DNA of 64,000 bases from positions 20,690-84,689 of the forward strand of contig CAISYC010000016.1 in NCBI GenBank assembly GCA_903889565.1. The letters are read 5' to 3'. The first letter of the stretch is position 1, and every line of letters starts with the position of its first letter. The notes under the pieces were generated by a model. That model ran no database searches, had not been told where the DNA came from, and saw nothing but the letters and a program-made list of their open reading frames with translations. Below are positions 1 to 7,945 of this stretch, in pieces. The position numbers and the translations under genes were made by a program. The stretch comes from an uncultured beta proteobacterium. Its GTDB lineage: Bacteria; Pseudomonadota; Gammaproteobacteria; Burkholderiales; SG8-41.

Positions 1-45
1 GTCCAAACTCGCGCCGTCAACTGGTTTTATTGGCAAGTTCCCCTG

Positions 46-62
46 GCATCCGTTCCGGATGC
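46..62. repeat. short hairpin upstream of the cold-shock gene
   Basis: A 7-bp perfect inverted repeat (GCATCCG, loop TTC, CGGATGC) lies about 85 bases before the cold-shock start. It could be a terminator of a gene left of the window or part of the structured cold-shock leader. The sequence alone does not decide. Confidence 0.3.
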
Positions 63-145
63 TTCCGTGATTTTCCCCGTTGGATCAATTGATGCCGCGC
101 TCAATATCGTGCGCGGCCTATCGCAGCACACCTACTAGGAACACA

Positions 146-355
146 ATGTCTACTACAGGCACCGTAAAGTTTTTCAATGCAACAAAAGGTTTTGGCTTCA
201 TCGCGCCGCAAGACGGCTCCAAGGACGTTTTCGTCCACATCTCGGCGGTTGAAAAAGCCGGCCTCTCGACCCTGAGCGAAAACCAGTCGGTTTCGTTCGA
301 CCTCGAGCGCGGCAACAACGGCAAGACGTCGGCCGTGAATCTGAAGGCTGTCTAA
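146..355 (+). CDS. cold-shock domain protein (CspA family)
   Basis: This 69-residue protein is a single cold-shock domain, an OB-fold that binds single-stranded RNA and DNA and melts mRNA structure in the cytoplasm. RNP1 (KGFGFI, residues 14-19) and RNP2 (VFVHI, residues 28-32) are intact and the length is standard for the family. The ATG at 146 is preceded by an AGGA Shine-Dalgarno. An in-frame ATG at 80 would add an unconserved extension and is not chosen. The gene stands alone and ends just before a 24-bp palindrome. Whether it is cold-inducible or constitutive cannot be told from sequence. Confidence 0.93.
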   Translation: MSTTGTVKFFNATKGFGFIAPQDGSKDVFVHISAVEKAGLSTLSENQSVSFDLERGNNGKTSAVNLKAV

Positions 356-368
356 GCACAGTCCCGGG

Positions 369-392
369 CAGGCGACCGCGCGCGGTCGCCTG
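369..392. terminator. 24-bp perfect palindrome after the cold-shock gene
   Basis: Two 12-base arms (CAGGCGACCGCG and its reverse complement) meet without a spacer, starting 13 bases after the cold-shock stop codon. The position suggests a transcript end or an RNA-stabilising hairpin. There is no T-tract, so it is not a classical intrinsic terminator. Confidence 0.45.
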
Positions 393-702
393 TGCATCGC
401 TCTACCATTTCCATCCCGCGCACGCGGAAAAACCGCAGCCAACCAGACCACGCGCCGTCCGGCGCCGCCGGTTTACTCCGTCGATACGATCCCCGCCCTT
501 GCTGGGCCGGAAGCAGCCCCGGAAAAACCGCCGAAATAGCGACGACCACCGCCAAATACCGATTGGCCGGGCCCTGCCCTGTTTTTCAGGCAAAATGGCC
601 TCCGCGAATGGCAAAAACCCTTTTCAAATGCGGCGGCGTGACCGATTCATTGAATTGCAATCCTGACGCGTCATGCAGGATCGAACAGCAGGAGTAATTT
701 GG
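393..702. other. intergenic stretch without a recognisable gene
   Basis: This stretch of about 310 bases separates the cold-shock gene from the winged-helix gene. No open frame on either strand has a Shine-Dalgarno or protein-like composition. The last bases (CAGGAG, 689-694) are the ribosome binding site of the next gene. I see nothing else in it. Confidence 0.5.
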
Positions 703-957
703 ATGCAACGCATACTGGACTACCTGAAAAATCACGGCGAGCGCCTCGATTCCGAGATCGCGGCCGCCACCGGCATGTCGGTGGATAACGTGCGCACCTC
801 CGTGACCAGCCTCGCCGCCAAGGGCGACGTCATGGTCTGCCGCTCGATCCGCTTCAAGGACGGCAAGCATATCGAAGCGATGCTCTGCCGCATTGCCGGC
901 TACATCCCGCCCGCCGCGCCTGGCCGCAAACCGAAGGCGCAATCCGAAAAGAAGTGA
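703..957 (+). CDS. small winged-helix DNA-binding protein
   Basis: The 84-residue product looks like one winged helix-turn-helix domain. A leading helix (QRILDYLKNHGE) is followed by a HTH-like segment (DSEIAAATGMSVDNVRTSVTSL) and a short wing, then a basic Pro/Ala/Lys tail. The ATG at 703 follows CAGGAG at good spacing and is preferred over the ATG at 673. The family resembles small MarR/ArsR-like folds, but I cannot name a regulon or ligand. No effector domain is present and no adjacent gene is transcribed with it. Confidence 0.7.
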   Translation: MQRILDYLKNHGERLDSEIAAATGMSVDNVRTSVTSLAAKGDVMVCRSIRFKDGKHIEAMLCRIAGYIPPAAPGRKPKAQSEKK

Positions 958-984
958 AGATCCGCCGGTCGCCATGACCGGCGC

Positions 985-1005
985 CCAGTCACCGCCGGTG
1001 ACTGG
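985..1005. terminator. convergent-gene hairpin
   Basis: Nine-base perfect arms (CCAGTCACC and GGTGACTGG) flank a GCC loop between the convergent ends of the winged-helix gene (957) and the dehydratase small subunit (1020). The placement fits a bidirectional terminator, although neither side has a clear T-tract. Confidence 0.5.
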
Positions 1006-1019
1006 CGGCAACAAACCGC

Positions 1020-1532
1020 CTAACCCGACGCCGCCGTCTTCGGCCCGATCGCGCCCTCTTTTTCAAGCAGCGCGAATATTCCACCGGCCTTCAACAGATC
1101 GAGCAGTTTGGGCGGCAGCGCCACTGCCGGCAACGCTTGTCTGCGCGTGATGTTCTTCACTGTTGCCGCGTCGAAATCCACTTCGGCGATATCGCCTTCC
1201 TCGAACGCATCGAACACGCTCGCGCACTCCATCGCCGGGAACGCGAAGTTGACGCAGTTGCGGAAGAACAGGCCGTTGATCGACTGCGCAACGAGGCAGC
1301 CGATGCCGAGATTCTTCAACGAACGCGCCGCGGGGCGGCTCGAACCCATGCCGAAATTGCGCCCGCCGATGATGATGTCACCGGGCTTGACCTGTTCCGA
1401 CCAGCCGGGGCGGTTGTTGCGAAACACCCACGGCGCCTGCTCGGCCGGGGTCAGATAAAACGCCTGAATCGGCAATATGAGATCGGTATTGATGTTGTCA
1501 CCGAATTTCCAGACACGTGATTGAAATTTCAT
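1020..1532 (-). CDS. aconitase-family dehydratase small subunit (LeuD/DmdB-like)
   Basis: The 170-residue protein is the swivel-domain small subunit of an isopropylmalate-dehydratase-type hydro-lyase, which pairs with the large subunit encoded just upstream. The N-terminal GDNINTDLILP motif and FGMGSSR motif are typical. The next residues are PAA (67-69) where biosynthetic LeuD usually has an E-H/Q-A pattern. The short length matches archaeal-type LeuD and catabolic paralogues rather than the ~200-residue proteobacterial LeuD. A lyase and a Bug receptor lie upstream in the same direction, so I infer a catabolic substrate such as a methylated malate. Leucine synthesis remains the alternative. 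Confidence 0.8.
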   Translation of the reverse strand: MKFQSRVWKFGDNINTDLILPIQAFYLTPAEQAPWVFRNNRPGWSEQVKPGDIIIGGRNFGMGSSRPAARSLKNLGIGCLVAQSINGLFFRNCVNFAFPAMECASVFDAFEEGDIAEVDFDAATVKNITRRQALPAVALPPKLLDLLKAGGIFALLEKEGAIGPKTAASG

Positions 1533-1548
1533 AAAGCCTCAAATCTCG

Positions 1549-1636
1549 CCACAGAGGACACAGAGTTCACAGAAAAATGCAAAATGAACCAATCATTTGA
1601 CCCGATCCTGCTCTGCGTCCTCTGTGACCTCTGTGG
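1549..1636. repeat. palindromic CACAGAGGACACAGAG element, copy 1
   Basis: The left arm begins CCACAGAGGACACAGAG (1549-1565) and the right arm ends CCTCTGTGACCTCTGTGG (1619-1636). The arms are imperfect reverse complements around a ~38-base AT-richer centre. The element separates the two dehydratase subunit genes. Two related copies lie at 5988 and 57954. Confidence 0.8.
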
Positions 1637-1651
1637 CAAATGTTCTAACTC

Positions 1652-2905
1652 TTACTGCAAAAATTCACGCGGATCCGTGATCGTGCCGGTGATCGCCGAG
1701 GCAGCCACCGTCGCCGGCGAACCCATGTAGATTTTCGCGCTGGGGTCGCCCATGCGCCCTTTGAAATTACGCGTCGTCGCGGTGATGCAGGTTTCATTCG
1801 GGCCGAGCACGCCGAGGTGTCCGCCGCCGCAGGCGCCGCAGGTCGCCGGCGTGACCACCGCGCCGGCATCGATCAGGGTGGCGATGACACCGCTTTTCAT
1901 CGCTTCGCGATAAACCGTCTGCGAGGCGGGCGTGATGATCAGGCGCACACCCGGCGCAACGCGACGGCCGTCGAGTATGGATGCCGTCAGTTCAAGGTCG
2001 TCGAGCGTGCCGTTGGCGCAGGAGCCGATAAAGGCCTGGTCGATTTTCGTGCCGGCCGCATCGCCCACCGGCCGCGAGTTGTTGACCACGCTGTCCGGAT
2101 AGGCGACCAGCGGCTCGAGCGTGCCGAGATTGACCGTGCGCACCGCCGCATAATTCGCATCGGCATCGGCGAAAACCGGCTCGAACGGCGCCGGATTGCG
2201 CGTGCGCACCCAGTCGAGCATCACGTCGTCGGGCTCGAAGGTCGCAAATTCCGCCGACAGTTCGGCCGCCATCGTGGTCAGCGTTTTGCGCGCGTTGATG
2301 CTGAGGCTCTGCATGCCTGCGCCGCCGAATTCGACGTTCATCGTTGCGTGATCGCCGTACTCGCCGGCAATCTGCAGGAAGGCATCCTTGGCAGTGACCG
2401 CGCGCGGCAGCTTGCCGATCAATTCGTAGCGCACGGTTTCGCCGACGCGGAACCATGTTTCGTTTTTGCACGCAGCATAAACGATGTCGGGCTGGCCGAC
2501 GCCGCGCGCGATGCAATTAAAAACGCCGCCGCTGCAGGTGTGCGAATCGCTGCACAACAACACGCTGCCGGGCAGGCCGTAGCCGTGATCGGCGACCAGT
2601 TGATGCGCGATGCCCTGCGCATAACCGACGTCGTGAAAACGCTTGATGCCGAAACGTTTGACGAACTCGCGGCCGATACCGTGCGCGGTGGCCGAGGCCT
2701 GGGTCGCCGCCGGCACGCGGTGATCGAACACCACGATGATGCTGTCCGGGTTGTCGACCTTCAGCACCTCGCGCCAGCGGTTCATCATGAAATTATTGTC
2801 GAACAGGATCACCGTATCGACCGCCACCGTGACGAGGTCGCCGGGGCCGACCTTCTGCAGGCCGCCCTTCTTCGCCAGTATTTTCTCGGCTATGGTCATG
2901 CCCAT
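1652..2905 (-). CDS. aconitase-family dehydratase large subunit (LeuC/DmdA-like)
   Basis: This 417-residue protein carries the [4Fe-4S]-binding cysteines of the aconitase superfamily: C296 in GSCANG, and C356 and C359 in TCGACGGGH. It catalyses stereospecific dehydration/hydration of a hydroxy-acid. The length fits the short LeuC2/homoaconitase/2,3-dimethylmalate dehydratase group; classical bacterial LeuC is about 465 residues. It begins 15 bases after the lyase gene and is followed by the small subunit. A GGGGAA ribosome site supports the ATG at 2905. The true substrate is not visible; isopropylmalate, citraconate or dimethylmaleate type acids are candidates. Confidence 0.82.
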   Translation of the reverse strand: MGMTIAEKILAKKGGLQKVGPGDLVTVAVDTVILFDNNFMMNRWREVLKVDNPDSIIVVFDHRVPAATQASATAHGIGREFVKRFGIKRFHDVGYAQGIAHQLVADHGYGLPGSVLLCSDSHTCSGGVFNCIARGVGQPDIVYAACKNETWFRVGETVRYELIGKLPRAVTAKDAFLQIAGEYGDHATMNVEFGGAGMQSLSINARKTLTTMAAELSAEFATFEPDDVMLDWVRTRNPAPFEPVFADADANYAAVRTVNLGTLEPLVAYPDSVVNNSRPVGDAAGTKIDQAFIGSCANGTLDDLELTASILDGRRVAPGVRLIITPASQTVYREAMKSGVIATLIDAGAVVTPATCGACGGGHLGVLGPNETCITATTRNFKGRMGDPSAKIYMGSPATVAASAITGTITDPREFLQ

Positions 2906-2920
2906 GATGATTCCCCGCGC

Positions 2921-3817
2921 TCAGCCGCCGACAAACTTCTTCTCGAGTTCGTCGAGCCGCTGCATGCCCATCAGATCGTTCAGTTCGTCGAACGAGGCCA
3001 GCAGATCCGGCCGGTCGATCACGCGGTTGTGCTTGACCACTTCCTCCTTGAACACCGCCATCGCATTTTGCATGCCCTTGAGTGCCGCTGTGGAAAGGAT
3101 ACGCGGATAGCTGACGCCGCCGACGCCGAGATCCTGCAACTCCTTCGGCGACATCAGCGGGGTGGTCGCGCGCGAGCGCATGCCGAGGCCCATGTTGACG
3201 ATCAGCTTCTTCGGCACATTCTTCGCCACCTTGGCGATATCGTCCTTCGACAGCAGCGCGTCGGCATACAACACGTCGGCGCCGGCTTCGGCGTACAGAT
3301 TCAAGCGGCGGATCGCCTCATCGACGCCGTGCGGACCCGCCGCATCGGTGCGTGAGACGATGCAAAAATCATCGTCGCGGCGCGCGTCGACCGCGGCCTT
3401 CACCTTCTGCACCATCTCTTCGGCGGGTATGCAGGATTTTCCCTTCATGTGGCCGCAGCGTTTCGGCCACACCTGGTCTTCGAACATCAACGCTGCCATG
3501 CCGGCCTTTTCGAAGGCGCGCACCACGAAGTGCACGGTCATTGCGTTGCCGTAACCGGTATCGGCGTCGGCGCGCATCAGAAGATGATCGGTGCAGTCGG
3601 CAAGGCGGCGCGCATTGTTGAGATTTTCGTCGAAGGTCATGATGCCGCGGTCCGGCCAGCCCATGCGGCTTTCCGAAACACCGGCGCCGGAAATCGATGC
3701 CGCCCTGAAACCGCTTGCCTCGACCAGGCGCGCGGTGTAACCGTCATAAATGCCCGGCTGAATCAGGATCTCCGGCGCATTCATCAATTCCTTGAACTGG
3801 CGGCCCTTGCTTGCCAT
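2921..3817 (-). CDS. isocitrate lyase/PEP mutase superfamily C-C lyase (dimethylmalate-lyase-like)
   Basis: The 298-residue protein is a TIM-barrel member of the isocitrate lyase/phosphoenolpyruvate mutase superfamily. It has the metal-binding DADTGYGN motif and the true lyase signature KRCGH with catalytic Cys121. That Cys is expected for enzymes cleaving 2-methylisocitrate, 2,3-dimethylmalate or citramalate-like acids to pyruvate or succinate products, and is absent from PEP mutases. It opens the run lyase, dehydratase large, dehydratase small. GAGGAG precedes the ATG at good spacing. A dehydratase that makes a hydroxy-diacid next to a lyase that cleaves one is a coherent two-step pathway; the exact substrate is inferred. 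Confidence 0.85.
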   Translation of the reverse strand: MASKGRQFKELMNAPEILIQPGIYDGYTARLVEASGFRAASISGAGVSESRMGWPDRGIMTFDENLNNARRLADCTDHLLMRADADTGYGNAMTVHFVVRAFEKAGMAALMFEDQVWPKRCGHMKGKSCIPAEEMVQKVKAAVDARRDDDFCIVSRTDAAGPHGVDEAIRRLNLYAEAGADVLYADALLSKDDIAKVAKNVPKKLIVNMGLGMRSRATTPLMSPKELQDLGVGGVSYPRILSTAALKGMQNAMAVFKEEVVKHNRVIDRPDLLASFDELNDLMGMQRLDELEKKFVGG

Positions 3818-3912
3818 TGCAATCTCCTCGAATGAAGCCCGCGCATGAGGTCATCAGGCGGACAATGTTATAGGGGGTAAGACGCGATTATTGCATATTC
3901 ACGCAGCGGCTT

Positions 3913-4899
3913 TTACGGCGCGGCCGATTGCAGACCGAGCGCCCTGCTCAGACGCCCCCACTTGGCGAGATCCTCGCGCATGCGCGCGGCAAATTCCGCC
4001 GGCGTGCCACCGCCGATCTCGCCGCCGAGCGCGGCGAGACGCTCGCGCGCATCCGGCGTCTGCATGGCGGCGACGATCGTTCTGTTCAGCTGCGCGACAA
4101 TTTCGCGCGACGTCGCCGCGGGAGCGAGCACGCCGAACCAGCCGCTCGCCTCATAGCCGGGAACGCCGGCTTCGGCAACCGTCGGTAATTCCGGCGCGAG
4201 GGCGGAACGTTTCGCGCCGGTCACCGCCAGCGCCCTCAGCCTGCCCGACTTGATCTGCGGCATCAGCGTAGCCGGATCGCCGGCCATCAGTTGAACCTGA
4301 CCGCCGAGCAAATCCGCCAGCGCCGGCGCAACCCCCTTGTACGGCACGTGCACGAGATCGATCTGCGCCATCGATTTCAATAATTCGGTGGCCAGATGCG
4401 TGGTCGATCCGTTACCGGCCGTGGCGTAGTTAACCTGTCCCGGCCGTGCCCTGGCCTGCTGCAACAAATCGGAGAACGATTTCACCGGCAGCGACGGCTG
4501 CACGACGAACAGAAACGGCAGACTCGAAACCAGCGCGACCGGCGCAAAATCGCGCAGCGGTTCATAGGGCAGACGGCCTGCCATGCCGGGCAATATCGCC
4601 AGCGGCCCGGCGCTGCCGAGCAGCAGCGTGTAGCCGTCGGGCGGCGCCTTGGCGGCAAGTTCGGTGCCGATCACGCCGCCGGCACCGGCGCGATTGTCGG
4701 CGACCACACCCTGCTGAAACGCCGCGGAGGGTTTCTGGCCGACCAGGGGCGCGGCAAAGTCGACGCCGCCGCCGGGCGCAAACGGAACAATCAATCGGAT
4801 CGGTTTTGCCGGATATCCCTGCGCCGCTGCGCCATCCGCAACCGCAAGCGCCGCCACCGTCACGACGAACCCAAGGCACCCGATCACGCTGGATTTCAT
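3913..4899 (-). CDS. Bug/TctC-family periplasmic solute-binding protein
   Basis: The 328-residue product has an N-terminal Sec signal peptide (cut predicted near AAA-QGYPAKPIRLIVPF) and the full tripartite tricarboxylate receptor fold, with the VPYKG segment near the ligand site. Such Bug receptors bind carboxylated solutes in the periplasm of betaproteobacteria. No tctA or tctB membrane subunit is in the window, so it is an orphan receptor. It lies 95 bases upstream of the lyase-dehydratase genes on the same strand and may deliver or sense their substrate. The ligand is unknown. Confidence 0.88.
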   Translation of the reverse strand: MKSSVIGCLGFVVTVAALAVADGAAAQGYPAKPIRLIVPFAPGGGVDFAAPLVGQKPSAAFQQGVVADNRAGAGGVIGTELAAKAPPDGYTLLLGSAGPLAILPGMAGRLPYEPLRDFAPVALVSSLPFLFVVQPSLPVKSFSDLLQQARARPGQVNYATAGNGSTTHLATELLKSMAQIDLVHVPYKGVAPALADLLGGQVQLMAGDPATLMPQIKSGRLRALAVTGAKRSALAPELPTVAEAGVPGYEASGWFGVLAPAATSREIVAQLNRTIVAAMQTPDARERLAALGGEIGGGTPAEFAARMREDLAKWGRLSRALGLQSAAP

Positions 4900-4995
4900 G
4901 CGCGGATTTTACGTGGAACCGTTGCGCCCTTGGGAATCGGCAGGCCATGCAATAGAATCTTCGCCGGGCGCGTCTGAACGCGCGGAGGCAGCGGT

Positions 4996-5961
4996 TTGAC
5001 ATCTTCGGGACTGATCGTGGCGCTGGTGTCGATGCTGACACCGTTGTGCGTGCATGCGCAGAATTATCCGGCGCGGCCGATCCGCATCATCGTGCCGAGC
5101 ACGCCGGGTGGCAGCGTCGACATGCTCGCGCGCACCATCGGCGCGCGGCTCGGCGAACGCTGGGGCCAGCAGGTGGTGGTCGACAACCGCTCGGGCGCCG
5201 GCGGCGTCATTGCCGGTGAACTGACGGCAAAGGCGGCGCCCGACGGCTACACATTGATCATGGCGACCATTTCATCGATGGCGACCAACGTCAGCCTGAC
5301 GCGCAATCTGCCGTACGATCCGGTGCGCGATTTCGCGCCTGTCACGCACGTGGCCTCGCAACAGATCGTGCTGCTGGCGGGCGCCGGATTCTCCGCCAAG
5401 ACCCTGCCCGAATTGATCGCGCTCGCAAAAGCCCGCCCCGGACAGATCGCCTTCGGCACCGCGGGCAACGGCACCGGCGGTCACCTCGCCGGCGAATTGC
5501 TGAAAATTCTCGCGGGCATCGACCTCACGCACATTCCGTACAAGGGCTCGGCGCCCGCGCTGGTCGATGTCATCAGCGGTCAGGTGCCGCTGACGCCGAT
5601 TTCGATCAACACTGCACTGCCCGCGATCAAATCCGGACGCGTGCGCGCGCTTGCCGTGACCGGCGCGCATCGCTCGCCGGCGCTGCCCGACACGCCGACC
5701 ATGCAGGAGGCCGGCGTGCGCGGTTACGAATCCTATACCTGGTACGGCCTGCTCGTGCCGAAGGCAACGCCACGCGCGATCATCATGAAGCTGAATGCGG
5801 AAACCATCGCCATCCTGCAGATCCCCGAGGTGCGCGAGCGCCTGCTCGCCGACGGCGCAGAACCGGTCGGCAACAGCCCTGAACAATTCGGCGCCTTCAT
5901 CAGGTCCGAAATCGACAAGTGGGGGAAGGTCATCAAAGCCGCCGGCCTGAAAGCCGAATGA
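4996..5961 (+). CDS. Bug/TctC-family periplasmic solute-binding protein
   Basis: This 321-residue paralogue of the preceding receptor starts at TTG 4996 behind GGAGGC, giving the signal peptide MTSSGLIVALVSMLTPLCVHA. A later ATG at 5032 would truncate that signal. The conserved QNYPARPIRIIVPSTPGG, GTGGHLAGE and IPYKGSAPAL segments mark the family. It is transcribed divergently from the other receptor across a 96-base gap. No membrane partner is adjacent, and a repeat element follows the gene. Ligand unknown. Confidence 0.88.
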   Translation: MTSSGLIVALVSMLTPLCVHAQNYPARPIRIIVPSTPGGSVDMLARTIGARLGERWGQQVVVDNRSGAGGVIAGELTAKAAPDGYTLIMATISSMATNVSLTRNLPYDPVRDFAPVTHVASQQIVLLAGAGFSAKTLPELIALAKARPGQIAFGTAGNGTGGHLAGELLKILAGIDLTHIPYKGSAPALVDVISGQVPLTPISINTALPAIKSGRVRALAVTGAHRSPALPDTPTMQEAGVRGYESYTWYGLLVPKATPRAIIMKLNAETIAILQIPEVRERLLADGAEPVGNSPEQFGAFIRSEIDKWGKVIKAAGLKAE

Positions 5962-5987
5962 AGAACCCTATCAACAACACAACCCGG

Positions 5988-6080
5988 CCACAGGGAACGC
6001 AGAGGACACAGAGATCCGGTCCGCGCAAATTCCGGGATTGCGCCGGGACGTTTCACCGTGAACTCTGCGACCTCTGTGCC
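5988..6080. repeat. palindromic CACAGAGGACACAGAG element, copy 2
   Basis: The left arm (5988-6013) contains CAGAGGACACAGAG and the right arm (6063-6080) reads CTCTGCGACCTCTGTGCC. It fills the gap between the convergent Bug receptor and BtuF-like genes. Its layout matches copy 1 at 1549, with a different central sequence. Confidence 0.75.
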
Positions 6081-6106
6081 AAAAGCGTCTGCCGTGGTGA
6101 GCTTTT

Positions 6107-6988
6107 TCAGCGTGTCCCGCGAATCGTATCGAGCGCGGCGCACACTGCCGCCGCGCCCCGCAATACCCGCGGCGTCTGCCGCTGAATCGAATCCGGATCG
6201 ATCCACACCACCGGCAGGTCGCGCAGTCCGGCGAGATTTGCATGCTGACGCCACAACGCCGCGAGTTCCTCGGCCGACATCGCCGAGCCGCCGCCGATCA
6301 CCACAGCGGGCCGGCGCGCGATCACTGCTTCGAGCGAGACCACCGGCGTCAGCACCGGCAGCGCGGCGAAAATATTCTCGCCGCCGCACAGCCGGATGAC
6401 GTCACTGATCATGTGCTGGCGGTTCACCGTCATCAACGGCTGATGCCAGATTTCATAGAACACGCGCACCGTAGATGCGCCGGCGTAACGTGCCTGCAAT
6501 GCGCCGACAGCGTCCTCGAATGCGCGCGCCGCATTTTCAGCCGCCGGCGCGGTGCCGGCGAGCGCGCCGATCATGCGCAGCACGCGCGGCAGGTCTGAGA
6601 GCGCAGCCGGCTCGATCACCAGCACGCGCAGGCCGAGCCGTTCGATTCGCGCGATGTCGGCCAGGCGATTGCCGCTTTTCCAGCCGATGATGAGATCGGG
6701 CTTGAGGCTCAGCACGCGTTCGATATCAATGCTTGAGGCGTCACCGATCAGGGGCAGCGCCGCGGCTTCCGGCGGATAATCGCTGAAGCGCGGCACCGCG
6801 ACCAATTTGCCGCCGGCGCCCGTCGCATAAACAAGTTCGGTGATCGAAGGCGCGAGCGCGACGATGCGTTCGGCCAGCGCATCGAGGCGCAACCGGACGC
6901 CGCGATCATCGGTGACGACAATATCGGCACGCGCCAGAGAGGCGGCAACGGACAACGCCGCGAGCAGCACCCGCACCGGACACTTCAT
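6107..6988 (-). CDS. BtuF-like cobalamin/corrinoid ABC solute-binding protein
   Basis: The 293-residue periplasmic protein has a signal peptide (MKCPVRVLLAALSVAASLARA) and the type III solute-binding fold: RIVALAPSITEL near the start, KPDLIIGW in the middle, and YEIWHQPLMTVN, which is characteristic of vitamin B12 receptors. The ATG at 6988 is chosen because the longer frame needs TTG at 7003. BtuF delivers cobalamin to BtuCD, but no permease or ATPase is here. It sits 18 bases after the membrane anchor of the molybdoenzyme set and may share its transcript, which is an unusual neighbourhood. A siderophore receptor is a less likely alternative. Confidence 0.8.
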   Translation of the reverse strand: MKCPVRVLLAALSVAASLARADIVVTDDRGVRLRLDALAERIVALAPSITELVYATGAGGKLVAVPRFSDYPPEAAALPLIGDASSIDIERVLSLKPDLIIGWKSGNRLADIARIERLGLRVLVIEPAALSDLPRVLRMIGALAGTAPAAENAARAFEDAVGALQARYAGASTVRVFYEIWHQPLMTVNRQHMISDVIRLCGGENIFAALPVLTPVVSLEAVIARRPAVVIGGGSAMSAEELAALWRQHANLAGLRDLPVVWIDPDSIQRQTPRVLRGAAAVCAALDTIRGTR

Positions 6989-7006
6989 GCCGTCATACCG
7001 CAATAA

Positions 7007-7945
7007 TCAGGAGATGACCTGATAATAAAGATTTTGCGGATGCCGCGCCTGCGCAAAGAAAAACCAGCGTTCGGCGAGCAGCCCGGCAAACTGCACCGCG
7101 AACGCCAGCGTCAGCAGGCGCGGCGGCGCCGCGGTGAGCGACAGCGCGATCAGCAGCAGCGGCAGCGCGAAGGCTGCGGTCAGAAAAAACCATTTCGCCG
7201 ATCGCACAAACTGCAGCGTGCGGCGGTGAAAAAACTCGCGCGTATTGAAGCTGCCGCCCATCGCGCCCTGCGCCTTCTGCGCGATTTTCGGGTCGCTAAT
7301 GCCGATCGCGCTTTGCAATGTCGATGCGGGCCGCAGCAACGCGTTGCGCGCGAGCGTCATGCCGCGCGTGACAGCCGCCGCCGCGGTGACGATGCCGGCG
7401 ACGAGCGCCAGCGCCGGCATCAGCAAGGGCCAGACAAAACCGGCGAGCACCGCAGCGGCGAGCAGGCCCGACGCGCAGCCAAGCAGGATGAAATTGACCA
7501 GCGTCAGCGGCGTATGCCATTCCTGCAGGAACTTGAGACAGATGTAGATCATCGCGGTGCAGATAAACAGCGCAATCGCCAGCAGTGCGGCGGTCGCGCC
7601 GATCCACAACGAGCAGCTCCAGCCGTAGAAGTGGGCCGCGCCGTACGCCGTCACGGCGGCGATGAAGGCCGGCAACACAATGACCTCGCGCGACAGCCAC
7701 GATGTGCGCCACATTGCCGCGGCGCGCCACGCGCGTTCCGGATGCCCCAGATGGAAAAACGATGCGAGCAGACCGCCGCCAAGGCAGAGTACCGACAGCG
7801 CGCTGCCGGCAAGATAAAACACGGCGGCCGGCGCGCCGGTGAGCGCCAGGCGCGACGCGACTTCGACGCCGAACATGGCGAGCAACAAACCCTGACCTAG
7901 ACCGATCAGCGTCGTCAGCAGAATCACCGACCAGGCGGGATTCAT
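7007..7945 (-). CDS. DmsC/SoeC-type membrane anchor subunit of molybdoenzyme
   Basis: The 312-residue polytopic membrane protein has about eight hydrophobic helices. It matches the DMSO-reductase anchor family, which exchanges electrons between quinones and the iron-sulfur subunit. The segment GLLASFFHLGHPERAWRA near residue 60 is a family hallmark. Its ATG (7945) overlaps the stop of the ferredoxin gene in an ATGA, indicating translational coupling. In SoeABC sulfite dehydrogenase the equivalent subunit passes sulfite-derived electrons to quinone. A reductase role is also possible. Confidence 0.82.
   Translation of the reverse strand: MNPAWSVILLTTLIGLGQGLLLAMFGVEVASRLALTGAPAAVFYLAGSALSVLCLGGGLLASFFHLGHPERAWRAAAMWRTSWLSREVIVLPAFIAAVTAYGAAHFYGWSCSLWIGATAALLAIALFICTAMIYICLKFLQEWHTPLTLVNFILLGCASGLLAAAVLAGFVWPLLMPALALVAGIVTAAAAVTRGMTLARNALLRPASTLQSAIGISDPKIAQKAQGAMGGSFNTREFFHRRTLQFVRSAKWFFLTAAFALPLLLIALSLTAAPPRLLTLAFAVQFAGLLAERWFFFAQARHPQNLYYQVIS

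Noticed and set aside
1..138. An open frame running in from the left edge (ends TAG at 136-138).
   Set aside because: It has no recognisable protein features, and its end lies only 7 bases before the cold-shock ATG where a leader is expected. Too short to support as a gene end.
1521..1730. Small frame containing LCVLCDLCGK.
   Set aside because: It is the translation of the palindromic repeat element, as are similar frames at 5919-6185 and 57884-58243.
4446..4955. Frames opposite the Bug receptor with strong Arg/Ala bias.
   Set aside because: Composition is typical of GC-rich antisense reading and no ribosome site or motif supports them.
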